This document shows, one piece after another, positions 8,901 to 17,478 of a DNA stretch of 64,000 nt. A model generated the notes under the pieces. The model saw nothing but the letters and a program-made list of their open reading frames with translations. It was not told the DNA's origin and made no database searches. A program made the position numbers and the translations under genes. How positions within the stretch are numbered: position 1 is the stretch's first letter; each line of letters starts with the position of its first letter. Source of the stretch: Streptomyces sp. A0642 (lineage in GTDB: Bacteria; Actinomycetota; Actinomycetes; Streptomycetales; Streptomycetaceae); contig NZ_SSBL01000010.1 in NCBI RefSeq assembly GCF_004795105.1, positions 124,001 through 188,000 on the forward strand, read 5' to 3'.

Positions 8901-9590
8901 GTCTGTCACAGCTACAAAGGATCTACGAGCGGAAGAGCCACGTACAGATGTCGGGTCGAGCGGCTTCATGCGACAAGGACTTCGATGAGCCAGCGAGGTT
9001 GAAACCACTGGCGGCTCAGAGCCCCAGCCATCTTCGCTCGGCGTACAGCCGGCGGTTACGGAACGCCTCCAGCGCCCTACCCATCGACGCCGCCAGAGCA
9101 GCACCCGAGCGGCGGCCACCTTCATGCCGTCCCATGTCTCAGTGGCAAGTGGTAGAGCCCTGCACGACGGGTCGAACGCACCCCCGGCACCTGTCCGACC
9201 GCCTGGGTGGGCGTGCCGACCCGTCCGTGGAGGCGCGACGATGACATGTGGGCACTGCTGGCACAGCCGCCTGGTAGTCCGCGGTCAGCACCTCGACGGC
9301 GGCCACCTCCTTGCGGTGAGAGACCGCCTTACGCGGCCCGGCCGGTCGCACCGCCTCCCTCGGCAGCTGCCCCTCACCCGTCACGGCGAGCGTTTCCGTC
9401 CCACCCACGCATCCAGGACCGTCCGGCACGAGGGCAACATCCTCTTGTCGAGCCCGTCGAGTACGGACCCGGGCCGACCTGCTCCTGCGATTCTTTGCCG
9501 AACTCCTGTCGGACTCTCCGGGCCAGTTGGCTGGCACCCGCTCGCTCCAGCCGATGGTGCGACGCCGTCGACCTCCGCCGTGACGACTGT
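8901..9590. other. gap with decayed sequence, no supported gene
   Basis: About 690 bases. Short open frames exist on both strands, for instance one ending RNRRLYAERRWLGL on the minus strand near 9030-9100, but none has a ribosome-binding site and family match together. The stretch looks like degraded coding DNA and fits the rearranged character of 5-15 kb. Confidence 0.4.
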
Positions 9591-10328
9591 TCAACGCCCG
9601 AGCATGGCACCGCCATTGCTGTTCAGGAACTCACCCGTGATGTAGCGGGCCTCTGGCGAGGCCAGGAACGCAACTGCGGCCGCGATGTCGTCCGGCTCTC
9701 CTACCTCTCCGACAAGGGTCTGAGCTTGCCGTCTGGCGATCTCCTTCTCGTCAACGGGCTCGCCGAAGAACTCGGTGCCTGCGACGAAGCCGGGCACCAC
9801 GACATTGGCCGTCACCCCATGCGGCCCCAACTGCTGTGCCAGCGTGTGGTTCCAAGCCAACAGGGCCGCCTTCATCGCGCCGTAGGCGCCGTTTCCCCGC
9901 AAGGCGGCGAGGGAACTGAGGGTGACGACCCTCCCGCCGGGGCGGGTCAGGCGTGGCAGAAGCGCCTCGGTGAGCAGGACTGCCGGCAAGACATTGGCAT
10001 CGAAGTCCCGTCGCCACCGCTCGGCGACCTCCTTCAGGCCGCCGTCCCGCACGGGGGCGCCGCGACTGCCCGCATTGTTCACCAGGACATCGACACGTTC
10101 GGGGAGTTCACCCAGCTTCTCCTCAACGTCTTCGGGTACAGAAAGGTCGACCGTGACGACCTTCACCGGATGCGTGCCTGCGATCACCCGGGCCGCGGCG
10201 CGGAGGACATCAGCTCGTCTTCCCAGGATGGTCACCCTGTCGCCCTGCCCGGCGAATTTCGCGGCGATGGCGCGACCGATCCCGGTGCCACCGCCGCTGA
10301 TCACTACCGAACGATCTGACGCGCCCAT
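9591..10328 (-). CDS. SDR-family NAD(P)-dependent oxidoreductase
   Basis: 245 residues of a classical short-chain dehydrogenase. The Rossmann glycine motif is SGGGTGIGRA (residues about 10-19), NNAG follows near 85, the catalytic Ser is in TLSSLAAL, the catalytic Tyr-Lys pair is in YGAMK, and PGFVAGTEF is the typical post-catalytic loop. The C-terminus EFLNSNGGAMLGR is family-typical. ATG at 10328 has GAGGGGAC upstream. It is divergent from the XRE/decarboxylase operon. The substrate cannot be inferred; acyl-carrier-protein reductase-like and sugar/alcohol dehydrogenases share these motifs. Confidence 0.85.
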   Translation of the reverse strand: MGASDRSVVISGGGTGIGRAIAAKFAGQGDRVTILGRRADVLRAAARVIAGTHPVKVVTVDLSVPEDVEEKLGELPERVDVLVNNAGSRGAPVRDGGLKEVAERWRRDFDANVLPAVLLTEALLPRLTRPGGRVVTLSSLAALRGNGAYGAMKAALLAWNHTLAQQLGPHGVTANVVVPGFVAGTEFFGEPVDEKEIARRQAQTLVGEVGEPDDIAAAVAFLASPEARYITGEFLNSNGGAMLGR

Positions 10329-10573
10329 GAGTCCCCTCACCCCTGCCGCCCACGCAGCATCATGGCAGGAGTATCCGCCACCCTCCCCACGTCCGCCCCC
10401 GATGGACCACCGCACTCACATCGGTTCGAAAACTCTCACGGCCCTTGGAGTCCGGCGGCCATGGGACAGCAACTACGCATAGCGGGAGTGGAGTTCAGGT
10501 CCCTCCCGAGCGGTGGACCGGACACCGGCGAACAGGGGACGTCTCACGGCTCGTCCGTGTACTGATCCGCACA

Positions 10574-10600
10574 ATAGTGGAATCCCTTCGCTATAGTGGA
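10574..10600. promoter_or_regulatory. direct repeat upstream of the XRE-cupin regulator
   Basis: ATAGTGGA occurs at 10574-10581 and again at 10593-10600, 19 bases apart, ending three bases before the start codon. The spacing puts both copies on nearly the same face of the helix. It is a candidate autoregulatory site; the second copy overlaps the ribosome-binding region. Confidence 0.4.
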
Positions 10601-10603
10601 GAA

Positions 10604-11224
10604 ATGAGTGGCGGCGGCATTTTCTCCAGCGGCCTGTCCATTGCCGAGCTGGGGTCCAGGATCCGTGGCGAGCGACGGGCTCGAAACATCAGCCTCGAAC
10701 GGCTCGCCGAACTGAGCGGCGTGAGCCAGAGCATGGTGTCCGAGGTGGAACGCGGCGCGAAGACGCCGAGCGTCCTGGTTCTCGACCGCCTGGCGACCGC
10801 ACTGGGCACCTCCATCGCCCGTCTGCTGGACGAACCGGTGCGTCCGGGCGTCGTGGTTCTGGCCGGTGACCGGCAACGGGTGGTACGGGACCCAGCGGGG
10901 TGGGAGCGGCGGACGCTTTCCCCCGTTCTGCCGGACATCGAGTTCGAGTTCATGCGCACCACCCTGGAACCGGGCGTCAACGCAGGAGAGTTCTCGCCAC
11001 ACACGCCGGGATCGCATGAGTACGTGGCAGTGGAACAAGGGCGTCTGCGGCTGACCATCGACGGCGTCACCCACCGGCTCCAGAGCGGGGACGCAGCCTA
11101 CTTCCCCGGTAACCGCCGACACGCCTTCGCCAACGACTTCACCGAAGCGTGCGTGTACTACCTGGCTATGACACTGGCCCCGGCAGGCCAGGTCCACCGC
11201 CTGTCGGGAGGGCACGATGCATGA
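10604..11224 (+). CDS. XRE-family regulator with C-terminal cupin domain
   Basis: 206 residues. A helix-turn-helix of the XRE/Cro-C1 type occupies about 12-70 (LGSRIRGERRARNISLERLA, GVSQSMVSEVERGAKTPSV) and a cupin_2 effector domain about 110-195 (HEYVAVEQGRLRLTIDGVTH, GDAAYFPGNRRHAFAN). This architecture is common in regulators of amino-acid or polyamine catabolism. The ATG at 10604, behind GTGGAGAA, is the natural start. The stop overlaps the start of the downstream decarboxylase, so the regulator probably controls its own operon. Confidence 0.85.
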   Translation: MSGGGIFSSGLSIAELGSRIRGERRARNISLERLAELSGVSQSMVSEVERGAKTPSVLVLDRLATALGTSIARLLDEPVRPGVVVLAGDRQRVVRDPAGWERRTLSPVLPDIEFEFMRTTLEPGVNAGEFSPHTPGSHEYVAVEQGRLRLTIDGVTHRLQSGDAAYFPGNRRHAFANDFTEACVYYLAMTLAPAGQVHRLSGGHDA

Positions 11225-12635
11225 CCTGCGGGCAGCAGCCCGTTCGGCAGCGGACCTCGCAGCCGAACACCTGGCGGGCGTGTCCAGGGGGCCCGTGTGG
11301 CGGCCGGTGTCCGAGGCGGACCGCACGTGGCTCACCCGCCAGTCACTGCCCACCGGCGGCCGCCCGCTGGCGGACCTGTTGGACGACGTGCGCGACCGGA
11401 TCCTGCCGTACCCCATGGGCAACGGGCATCCGCGGTTCTTCGGCTGGGTCAACTCCCCGCCTTCCCCCGCCGGCGTCCTGGTGGCCCCCCTGGCCGCGGC
11501 CATGAACCCCAGCTGTGCGGGCGGAGACCACACTGGCGTTCTACTGGAGCGCACCGCCGTGCGGTGGCTGGCGGAGCTGGTGGGATTCCCCCACCCCCCG
11601 GGGGCCGGGCTACTGACCAGCGGGGCCTCCATGGCCACCATCACGGCACTGGCTGCGGCCCGCCACCGGGCATTCCGCGACCAGGGCCACGACGTGCGCG
11701 AGACCGGCCTGTACGGGCATCGCCCGATGTCGCTCTACGTGTCCGCCGAGGCGCACAGCTGTCTGCGCAAAGCGGCAGAGCTTCTCGGCCTGGGAACCCA
11801 GTACCTCCGCACCGTCCCGGTCGACTCGGCTTTCCGCATGGACACCGGCGAGCTGCGCCGTCTGATCGCGGCTGACCAGCGAGCCGGGGTGCGGCCGTTC
11901 TTCGTCGCCGCCAGCGCGGGAACGGTCAATACCGGAGCCGTCGATCCCCTGGACGACATCGCCGCGATCGCTCTCGAACACCGACTGTGGTTCCACGTCG
12001 ACGGCGCCTACGGCGCGCTCGGCATCCTCGCCGCCGACGCCGCCCCCGGCTATGCCGGACTCGAAAGGGCGGACTCTCTGGCTCTGGACCCGCACAAGTG
12101 GCTTGGCGTCCCCGTTGATGCCGGCTGCATCCTCTTCCGCGAAGCGGCCGGCCCGCGCGACGCCTTCAGTCTGGTTCCCCCCTACCTGCGCGACGAGGGG
12201 GCCGGAGAGCTGGGCTGGTTCTCCGAGTACGGCACCGAACAGACCCGCCCGTTCCGGGCGCTGCGCGTATGGGCCACCCTCGCTCACCTCGGCCGGGACG
12301 GCATCGTTCACCTGGTACAGCACACCACTGGGCTCGCACGCACGCTCGCCGAGTTGATCGAAGCTTGCGACGACTTCGAGCTGCTCGCCCCCGTGGTCAC
12401 TTCCATCACCACGTTCCGCCACTGCCCTCCGGGCGTCGACACAGACCGCACGGAAGCACTGAACGCGGCGATCCCGGCCGCCGTGCAACGCCGTGGGCAC
12501 GCCTTCCTCACCGGCACGCGGATCTCGGGCGCCGCGGCCCTGCGCGCCTGCGTCCTCCACCCAGGCACCACGAAGGATGACCTGACCGTCCTGCTCGACG
12601 AAATCCGAGCCGCGGCGCGGGAGGTGACCACATGA
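11217..12635 (+). CDS. PLP-dependent group II decarboxylase
   Basis: 472 residues of the aromatic-L-amino-acid/glutamate/diaminobutyrate decarboxylase family. The pyridoxal-phosphate lysine lies in LALDPHKWLGVP, the cofactor-binding Asp in WFHVDGAYGALG, and LLTSGASMATITALAAAR is the usual phosphate-binding segment. The N-terminal HPRFFGWVNSPPSPAG is typical of the subgroup annotated as aspartate aminotransferase-like or aromatic amino-acid decarboxylases. ATG at 11217 has GGGAGGG upstream and overlaps the end of the regulator. Likely reaction: CO2 removal from an L-amino acid to give the amine; the amino acid is unknown. It is 36 kb from the siderophore operon, so a role there is only speculation. 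Confidence 0.85.
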   Translation: MHDLRAAARSAADLAAEHLAGVSRGPVWRPVSEADRTWLTRQSLPTGGRPLADLLDDVRDRILPYPMGNGHPRFFGWVNSPPSPAGVLVAPLAAAMNPSCAGGDHTGVLLERTAVRWLAELVGFPHPPGAGLLTSGASMATITALAAARHRAFRDQGHDVRETGLYGHRPMSLYVSAEAHSCLRKAAELLGLGTQYLRTVPVDSAFRMDTGELRRLIAADQRAGVRPFFVAASAGTVNTGAVDPLDDIAAIALEHRLWFHVDGAYGALGILAADAAPGYAGLERADSLALDPHKWLGVPVDAGCILFREAAGPRDAFSLVPPYLRDEGAGELGWFSEYGTEQTRPFRALRVWATLAHLGRDGIVHLVQHTTGLARTLAELIEACDDFELLAPVVTSITTFRHCPPGVDTDRTEALNAAIPAAVQRRGHAFLTGTRISGAAALRACVLHPGTTKDDLTVLLDEIRAAAREVTT

Positions 12636-12916
12636 GTCCTCAGTACCTGGTCGTCGACCTCGGTGGCGTGCTGTTCCGCTTCGACCACGCCCACCGCCTG
12701 CAATGCCTGGCCGATGTCTTCGCGCTCCCCGCAGATCGAATCGACGAGCTGCTGTGGCGGTCCGGGTTCGGCGCCGACTGCGATTCGGGCAAACGTGTAC
12801 CCCGCGACCGGATGAGCTGGGGCTTCCACCGATCTGCGGCCCGGCGCTACCCGGGGTCGCCTCAACTGCCTGCCTGGCCACGGCGGGGGCCCGCAGCGTG
12901 CTCCTCCCGAGCGTGA
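12632..12916 (+). pseudogene. truncated HAD-superfamily hydrolase
   Basis: Starts with ATGA overlap to the decarboxylase gene. The first 50 residues (VVDLGGVLFRF, the HAD motif I with DLGG in place of the usual DxD context, then an alpha cap segment ending GADCDSGK) are HAD-like. After that the frame encodes unrelated Arg/Pro-rich sequence and stops at residue 94, while HAD enzymes need about 200 residues including motifs II-IV. It is therefore a 3'-deleted gene; its former partner was evidently the decarboxylase. Confidence 0.55.
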
Positions 12917-12977
12917 AGGCCAAAGCCATAGCCAAAGCCCGGCTCTCCGCAACAGCAATCTTCGGGAACCGAAACGG

Positions 12978-15137
12978 CTATCCGGCGAGCGCCAAGACGA
13001 GGGGCAGTACTTGGTCTGCGCCGGCCTGGCGCAGGAGGCGTGCGCCCACCGCGAGGGTCCAGCCGGAGTCGGTGTAGTCGTCGACGAGCAGGACCGGGCC
13101 GGGGGCGGCGGTCAGGGCGGTGGCAACTGCGTCGGGCACCGTGAACGAGTCCGCCAGTGCGCGTAGCCGCTGGGCGGAGTTGCTGCGGTGCGCGGTGTGT
13201 TCGTCGGCTTGTGGGGTGTAGGCGAGGCTGCCCAGGAGGGGGAGGCGGCCGACCCTGGCCACTCCCTCGGCCAGTGAGCCGACCAGCTGAGGGCGTGTGC
13301 GGGACGGCATGGCCACGATGCCGACGGGCCGGGACACCGCGTCAGGAGTACCGCTGGCCCAGCCGCCCGGTGAACGGGCCCAGTCCGCCAGCACCGTCAC
13401 CACAGCGTTCAGCACGTCGTCCGGGACGGGCCCGTCCGCCGCTGGCGCGGAAAGGAGCGGTCGCAGCCGGTTGCCCCAACCGATGTCCGACAACCTTCCC
13501 AGCGCCCGCCCCGTCAGCGCCTGCTGACCTGCGGGGATGCGGCCCTTGAGGTCCATGCCGACCGCGGCGAGGCCGGTCGGCCACATCTTGCGGGGCTCGA
13601 CCTCGACGCCCGGCCGGTCCAGCTCGCCCGTCGCCGCCGCGAGAGCCGAGGACGAGACGGCGGGATCGAGCCAGGGTCCGGCGCAGTTGTCGCAGCGACC
13701 GCACGGGACCGCCTTCTCGTCGTCCAGCTGCCGTTGCAGGAACTCCATGCGGCAGTGGGGGGTCGCCACGTAGTCCCGCATGGCCTGCTGCTCCGCGGCC
13801 CGCTGCTTCGCGACCCAGGCGTACCGCTCCGCGTCATACGCCCACGGCTGCCCTGTGGCAGTCCAGCCGCCCTTCACACGCTTGACCGCCCCGTCCACGT
13901 CCAAAACCTTCAGCATCGACTCCAGACGCGAACGCCGAAGATCCACCAGAGGCTCCAGCGCCGGCAGCGACAACGGACGCCCCGCGCTCTCAAGCACATC
14001 CAGAGTGCGCCGCACCTGCTCCTCGGGCGGGAAGCCCACCGAAGCGAAGTAGGCCCAGATCGCCTCGTCCTCACGCCCCGGCAGCAGCAAGACATCCGCA
14101 TGATCCACTCCACGCCCCGCGCGCCCCACCTGCTGGTAATAGGCGATCGGCGACGAAGGCGAGCCAAGGTGGACCACAAAGCCCAGGTCCGGCTTGTCGA
14201 AGCCCATGCCGAGCGCGGACGTGGCAACCAGGGCCTTGACCCGGTTCGCCAGCAGATCCTCCTCCGCCTGCAACCGGTCGGCATTCTCCGTCTTCCCCGT
14301 ATAGGAAGCCACCGGAAACCCACGCTGCCGCAGGAACGCGGCAACCTCTTCAGCCGCCGCCACCGTCAGTGTGTAAATGATCCCCGAGCCCGGCAGATCC
14401 CCAAGCCGCTCCCCCAGCCACGCAAGCCGATGCGCCGCATTCGGCAGCTCCAGCACCCCCAGGCGAAGACTTTCCCGGTCCAGCGGCCCCCGCAACACCA
14501 GAGCGTCCTTGCCGCCGGTACCCAGCTGCTCCGCCACATCCGCAGTCACGCGGGCATTGGCGGTAGCTGTCGTGGCGAGCACGGGAACGCCCGCCGGCAG
14601 CTCCGCCAGCATGGTGCGCAGCCGCCGGTAGTCGGGCCGGAAATCATGGCCCCAGTCGGAAATGCAGTGCGCTTCGTCGACCACCAGAAGCCCGGTCGTC
14701 GCCGCCAGCTTCGGAAGCACCTGATCACGAAAGTCCACGGAATTGAGACGCTCCGGGCTCACGAGGAGAACGTCGGTCTCCCCGCGCTCCACCTCCCCAT
14801 AGATCGTCTCCCACTCCTCCGGATTAGCCGAATTGATCGTGCGCGCCTGGATTCCTGCACGCGCCGCCGCCTCAACCTGGTTGCGCATCAACGCCAACAG
14901 CGGCGAAATGATCACCGTCGGGCCGGCCCCACGCCGACGCAGCAGAGCAGTGGCCACGAAGTAGACCGCCGACTTCCCCCACCCGGTGCGCTGCACGACC
15001 AGCGCCCGACGACGCTCCTCGACCAGGGCCGCCACGGCCTGCCACTGGTCCTCTCGCAGCCGCGCCGACCCCGCGGGGGCGCCGACCAGCTCAGCGAGAA
15101 CGGTATCGGCTTCAGTGCGCAGTTCCAGAATGTCCAT
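12978..15137 (-). CDS. recQ: RecQ-type ATP-dependent DNA helicase with C-terminal phosphoribosyltransferase-like domain
   Basis: 719 residues. Helicase core: motif I TGWGKS (51-56), motif II DEAH (154-157) within VVDEAHCISDWGHDFRPDY, and motif VI QQVGRAGRG. The zinc-binding region is seen as HCRMEF...CGRCDNCAG. The last about 170 residues resemble a phosphoribosyltransferase fold, with VLLVDDYTDSGWT as the PRPP-loop-like motif and a hydrophobic end LPLVLALAG; this extra domain occurs in actinobacterial RecQ proteins. ATG at 15137 begins the homology; no Shine-Dalgarno is seen, and the upstream TTGTCG...TCGGGTTGCAT is shared with the decayed copy at 4985, suggesting a leaderless or short-leader transcript. 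It unwinds DNA during recombination and repair. A broken paralogue flanks it on both sides. Confidence 0.9.
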   Translation of the reverse strand: MDILELRTEADTVLAELVGAPAGSARLREDQWQAVAALVEERRRALVVQRTGWGKSAVYFVATALLRRRGAGPTVIISPLLALMRNQVEAAARAGIQARTINSANPEEWETIYGEVERGETDVLLVSPERLNSVDFRDQVLPKLAATTGLLVVDEAHCISDWGHDFRPDYRRLRTMLAELPAGVPVLATTATANARVTADVAEQLGTGGKDALVLRGPLDRESLRLGVLELPNAAHRLAWLGERLGDLPGSGIIYTLTVAAAEEVAAFLRQRGFPVASYTGKTENADRLQAEEDLLANRVKALVATSALGMGFDKPDLGFVVHLGSPSSPIAYYQQVGRAGRGVDHADVLLLPGREDEAIWAYFASVGFPPEEQVRRTLDVLESAGRPLSLPALEPLVDLRRSRLESMLKVLDVDGAVKRVKGGWTATGQPWAYDAERYAWVAKQRAAEQQAMRDYVATPHCRMEFLQRQLDDEKAVPCGRCDNCAGPWLDPAVSSSALAAATGELDRPGVEVEPRKMWPTGLAAVGMDLKGRIPAGQQALTGRALGRLSDIGWGNRLRPLLSAPAADGPVPDDVLNAVVTVLADWARSPGGWASGTPDAVSRPVGIVAMPSRTRPQLVGSLAEGVARVGRLPLLGSLAYTPQADEHTAHRSNSAQRLRALADSFTVPDAVATALTAAPGPVLLVDDYTDSGWTLAVGARLLRQAGADQVLPLVLALAG

Positions 15138-15256
15138 ACCCCTATGCAACCCGATAGCGCCGACAATCCACGACTTCACCCTGCGTGGCCACGCGCTCAC
15201 AGACGGTCCACAGGCCCCAGGCCGATCAGCGATGGCCGAAACCGGCCTTCCCACCC

Positions 15257-15703
15257 CGACTGCCACGTTTACGCAGATCAGGGCGCTGACGTCGCGGAGC
15301 AGCTGGGGACCGGTTCCGGTACGGACGCGCTCGTTCTGCGCGCTCCGCTGGACCGGGAGAGCCTGAGCCTCGGTGTCCTGCAACTGCCCCATGCCGCACG
15401 CCCGCCGGCCTGGCTCGGCGACCACTTCAAGGAGCTGCCCGGCTCGGGGATCATCTACCCCCTGACGGTCGCGGCGGCCGTGGAGGTCACCGCATACCTC
15501 CGCCCGTGCGGCCCCATCGTCGCCTCATACACCGGCCACCGAGAACGCCGACCGTGAGCAGGCCGAGGACGATCTGCTCGCCAACCGCGGCAAGGCGCTC
15601 GTGGCCGCCTCCGCGCCGGGCAGGGGTCGCGGTGGCGGCCCGGCTCCTGCGGCGGGCCGGGGCGACCGGCGTGTTTCCGCTGGTCCTCGCGGTTCGGGCG
15701 TGA
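15257..15703 (+). pseudogene. recQ remnant, middle and C-terminal pieces
   Basis: Plus-strand sequence matching RecQ from about residue 190: DVAEQLGTGSGTDALVLRAP, SLGVLQLPHAARPPAWLGD, LPGSGIIYPLTVAAAVEVTA, then after a frame change ENADREQAEDDLLANRGKAL. The copy then jumps to the extreme C-terminus, LLRRAGATGVFPLVLAV, and stops at 15703. The DEAH box, motif VI and zinc region are missing. Together with the piece at 4985-5289 in the same orientation it represents one former recQ gene interrupted by about 10 kb. Confidence 0.75.
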
Positions 15704-15921
15704 CGGATGGCGTCATCCGGTGCCCGGGCGGGCAGGGATATCCGTGTCATACCGGCTGATTACCGTCAGCCGCGCCAATTGCTCGTTGCCGCCTGCCGAT
15801 ACGCCAGGGAGAATTGGACTCGCTCCCCGCACGGTCTTTTCGCGGGCCCGGAAGGGCTGTGCCGCGGCGCGCCCTCACCCGACCCTGCCCGCATCGTGGG
15901 CGCGTATGCGAAGGGAGGACC

Positions 15922-16551
15922 GTGACCTTCGGATTCGCACCGTCCGCAGCCACTTCGATGTCGCCGGCCGCCGACTCCGCCAACCGCCTTGCCAGGATGC
16001 TCGAACCGGCCGAGTGGGCAGCGGCGGGCATACCCCTGCTGCGCAGCCCGCGCGAGGTGGTCAGCGGCCTGCACGCAAGGCACCGGCCGACCGCGCAGAC
16101 CGCGGTCGTCGCCGTGCTCGACCACGAGGAACGCCTGACGGCCAGCGCCTCGTTCGCCCGTCGTTCGGTGACGGCGGACGGCTGGGAATTCCGTAACGCC
16201 CTGCTGGCGCACCTGCGTCGGGTGATCCCGCACGATCTCCGCCGCCGCACGCCCGTCCGTACCGCGGTACTGCTCTACTGCCGCGAGGGGGACGAGCGTT
16301 GGACGGAGGAGGACGGGGCCTGGATGTGGGGGCTGCGGGACGCCTGCACGCTGCACGGGCTGCGGTGCGGCGCGTACATCACACTGACCCGCGGCGGCTG
16401 GCAGGTGCTGGGAGAGGGACGCGGCGGCCGTCGCCCCCATTCCATGTCGGAGCCGTCCTCGCTCGCCGACACCGTTCTGGACCAGGATCCCGGCCCGCTG
16501 CGGACGGGCGGGGGCGCGGTGCAGGCGTTGCACCGCACCGCGGCTCGCTGA
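15922..16551 (+). CDS. conserved hypothetical protein
   Basis: 209 residues, not recognised as a named family. The GTG at 15922 follows GGGAGGAC, a strong ribosome-binding site, so upstream codons of the same frame were excluded. Visible features: AQTAVVAVLDHEERLTASASF, a middle YCREGDERWTEEDGAWMWGL, and GLRCGAYITLTRGGWQVLGEGRGGRRPHS. The alternation of two hydrophobic strands with a late Arg/His-rich tail is faintly reminiscent of a RadC/JAB-like core, but the metal-binding His-x-His/Asp residues are not evident, so no function is assigned. It faces the next gene tail to tail. Confidence 0.65.
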   Translation: MTFGFAPSAATSMSPAADSANRLARMLEPAEWAAAGIPLLRSPREVVSGLHARHRPTAQTAVVAVLDHEERLTASASFARRSVTADGWEFRNALLAHLRRVIPHDLRRRTPVRTAVLLYCREGDERWTEEDGAWMWGLRDACTLHGLRCGAYITLTRGGWQVLGEGRGGRRPHSMSEPSSLADTVLDQDPGPLRTGGGAVQALHRTAAR

Positions 16552-16561
16552 CCCGGGCGGT

Positions 16562-16595
16562 GTGACCCGGCCGCCCTCAGGGGCAGCCGGGTCAC
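16562..16595. terminator. hairpin between convergent genes
   Basis: GTGACCCGGC (16562-16571) pairs perfectly with GCCGGGTCAC (16586-16595) over a 14-base loop, ten bases after the stop of the 209-residue gene. No U-run follows, as is usual in Streptomyces terminators. Confidence 0.6.
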
Positions 16596-16719
16596 CGGAG
16601 CGGTCCGGACGCACCGTCAATTCCGCCCGGGTCCGTCCGGACGCCCGCAACGAACGCACCGTCAGTCCGCCGGACCGGTCAGCCGCGCCGAGCCCGGCGT
16701 CACCACGCTCTGGCGTCAG

Positions 16720-16820
16720 ACACCCGCACCGAGCACGGGATCAACCCCACTCAGCCCCGGACACCCGGACCGAGCACGGGCTCAACCCCGCTCGGGCTCA
16801 GACGCCCGCGCCGAGTACGG
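16720..16820. repeat. 41-bp tandem repeat derived from the 3' end of the neighbouring gene
   Basis: The segment ACACCCGCACCGAGCACGG recurs, with small changes, at 16720, 16761 and 16802; the period is 41 bp. The last copy is the coding end (and stop) of the minus-strand gene at 16798-17418, so the gene's 3' end appears to have been amplified downstream of its stop codon. Confidence 0.65.
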
Positions 16821-17418
16821 CGTCGACACGCTGCGGATCGCCGCAGACGATCAGCAGGGCTCCGGCACGACGCTGCGCCGCCGACAGCGCACGCGCGGCG
16901 GTGTCGTCGTCGCCACCGTTGACCGCGACGATCACCACCGGCCGTGACGTCAGCCGGTCCGCCGCCGCCGTGCCGGCGAAGAACACGTCGTCGCCCGCTT
17001 CGTGCTGGGCCCAGTAGGCGGCCTCGCCGAAGGAGAGCTCGTGCGTCGCCCACGGGTGCTGCTCGCCGGTGGTGAGCACCAGGATGTCGCCGGGTGCGCG
17101 GCCGGCGTCGAGCAGCAGGTCCACCGCCTCGTCGGCGGCGTCGAGCGCACCGTCGGCCGCGGCGGGGATCACCTGGAGCTGGGGTGCGGAACGATTCTCC
17201 GGCCGGGCCGCCTGGGGCTGGCCGGAGACGGGGTGCGGGCGCGGCGCCGGGGGCGCGGGCCTCGCGGGGCCGGGACCCGGACGACCGGGGCGCGGTGTGG
17301 CCGCGGAACGCGGGCCGGGTACGGGACGAGGGGTCGACGCGGTACGGCCGGTGGCCGGTGTGACGCGGGGACCCTGGGCGCTCTCGTGAATCTGAGGCTC
17401 CTCGGGGATGAGAGGCAT
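16798..17418 (-). CDS. conserved hypothetical protein with Pro-rich N-terminus
   Basis: 206 residues. The first 85 are Pro/Arg/Ala/Gly-rich and probably disordered; the rest forms an alpha/beta domain with hydrophobic strands DILVLTTG, PVVIVAVNGG and GALLIVCGD. The alternation resembles a nucleotide-binding or helicase-C-terminal-like fold but has no P-loop. The ATG at 17418 begins MPLIPEEPQIHE; an in-frame ATG at 17454 is possible and neither has a good ribosome-binding site. The stop codon lies within the tandem repeat at 16720-16820. It is downstream of rnhB. No function is assigned. Confidence 0.6.
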   Translation of the reverse strand: MPLIPEEPQIHESAQGPRVTPATGRTASTPRPVPGPRSAATPRPGRPGPGPARPAPPAPRPHPVSGQPQAARPENRSAPQLQVIPAAADGALDAADEAVDLLLDAGRAPGDILVLTTGEQHPWATHELSFGEAAYWAQHEAGDDVFFAGTAAADRLTSRPVVIVAVNGGDDDTAARALSAAQRRAGALLIVCGDPQRVDAVLGAGV

Positions 17419-17478
17419 GGGTGGTTGTCTATCAAACGCCGCTGCGCGAGGCATCGGCGGGTGGGCACATGTGCGCGA

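Noticed and set aside
9207..10319. Plus-strand frame of 370 codons over the SDR gene
   Set aside because: The minus strand has all SDR motifs; the plus frame has none and no start signal.
11217..12635. The decarboxylase as the missing siderophore enzyme
   Set aside because: It is 36 kb from the siderophore operon, has its own regulator and shows no specific diaminobutyrate-decarboxylase signature that I can confirm.
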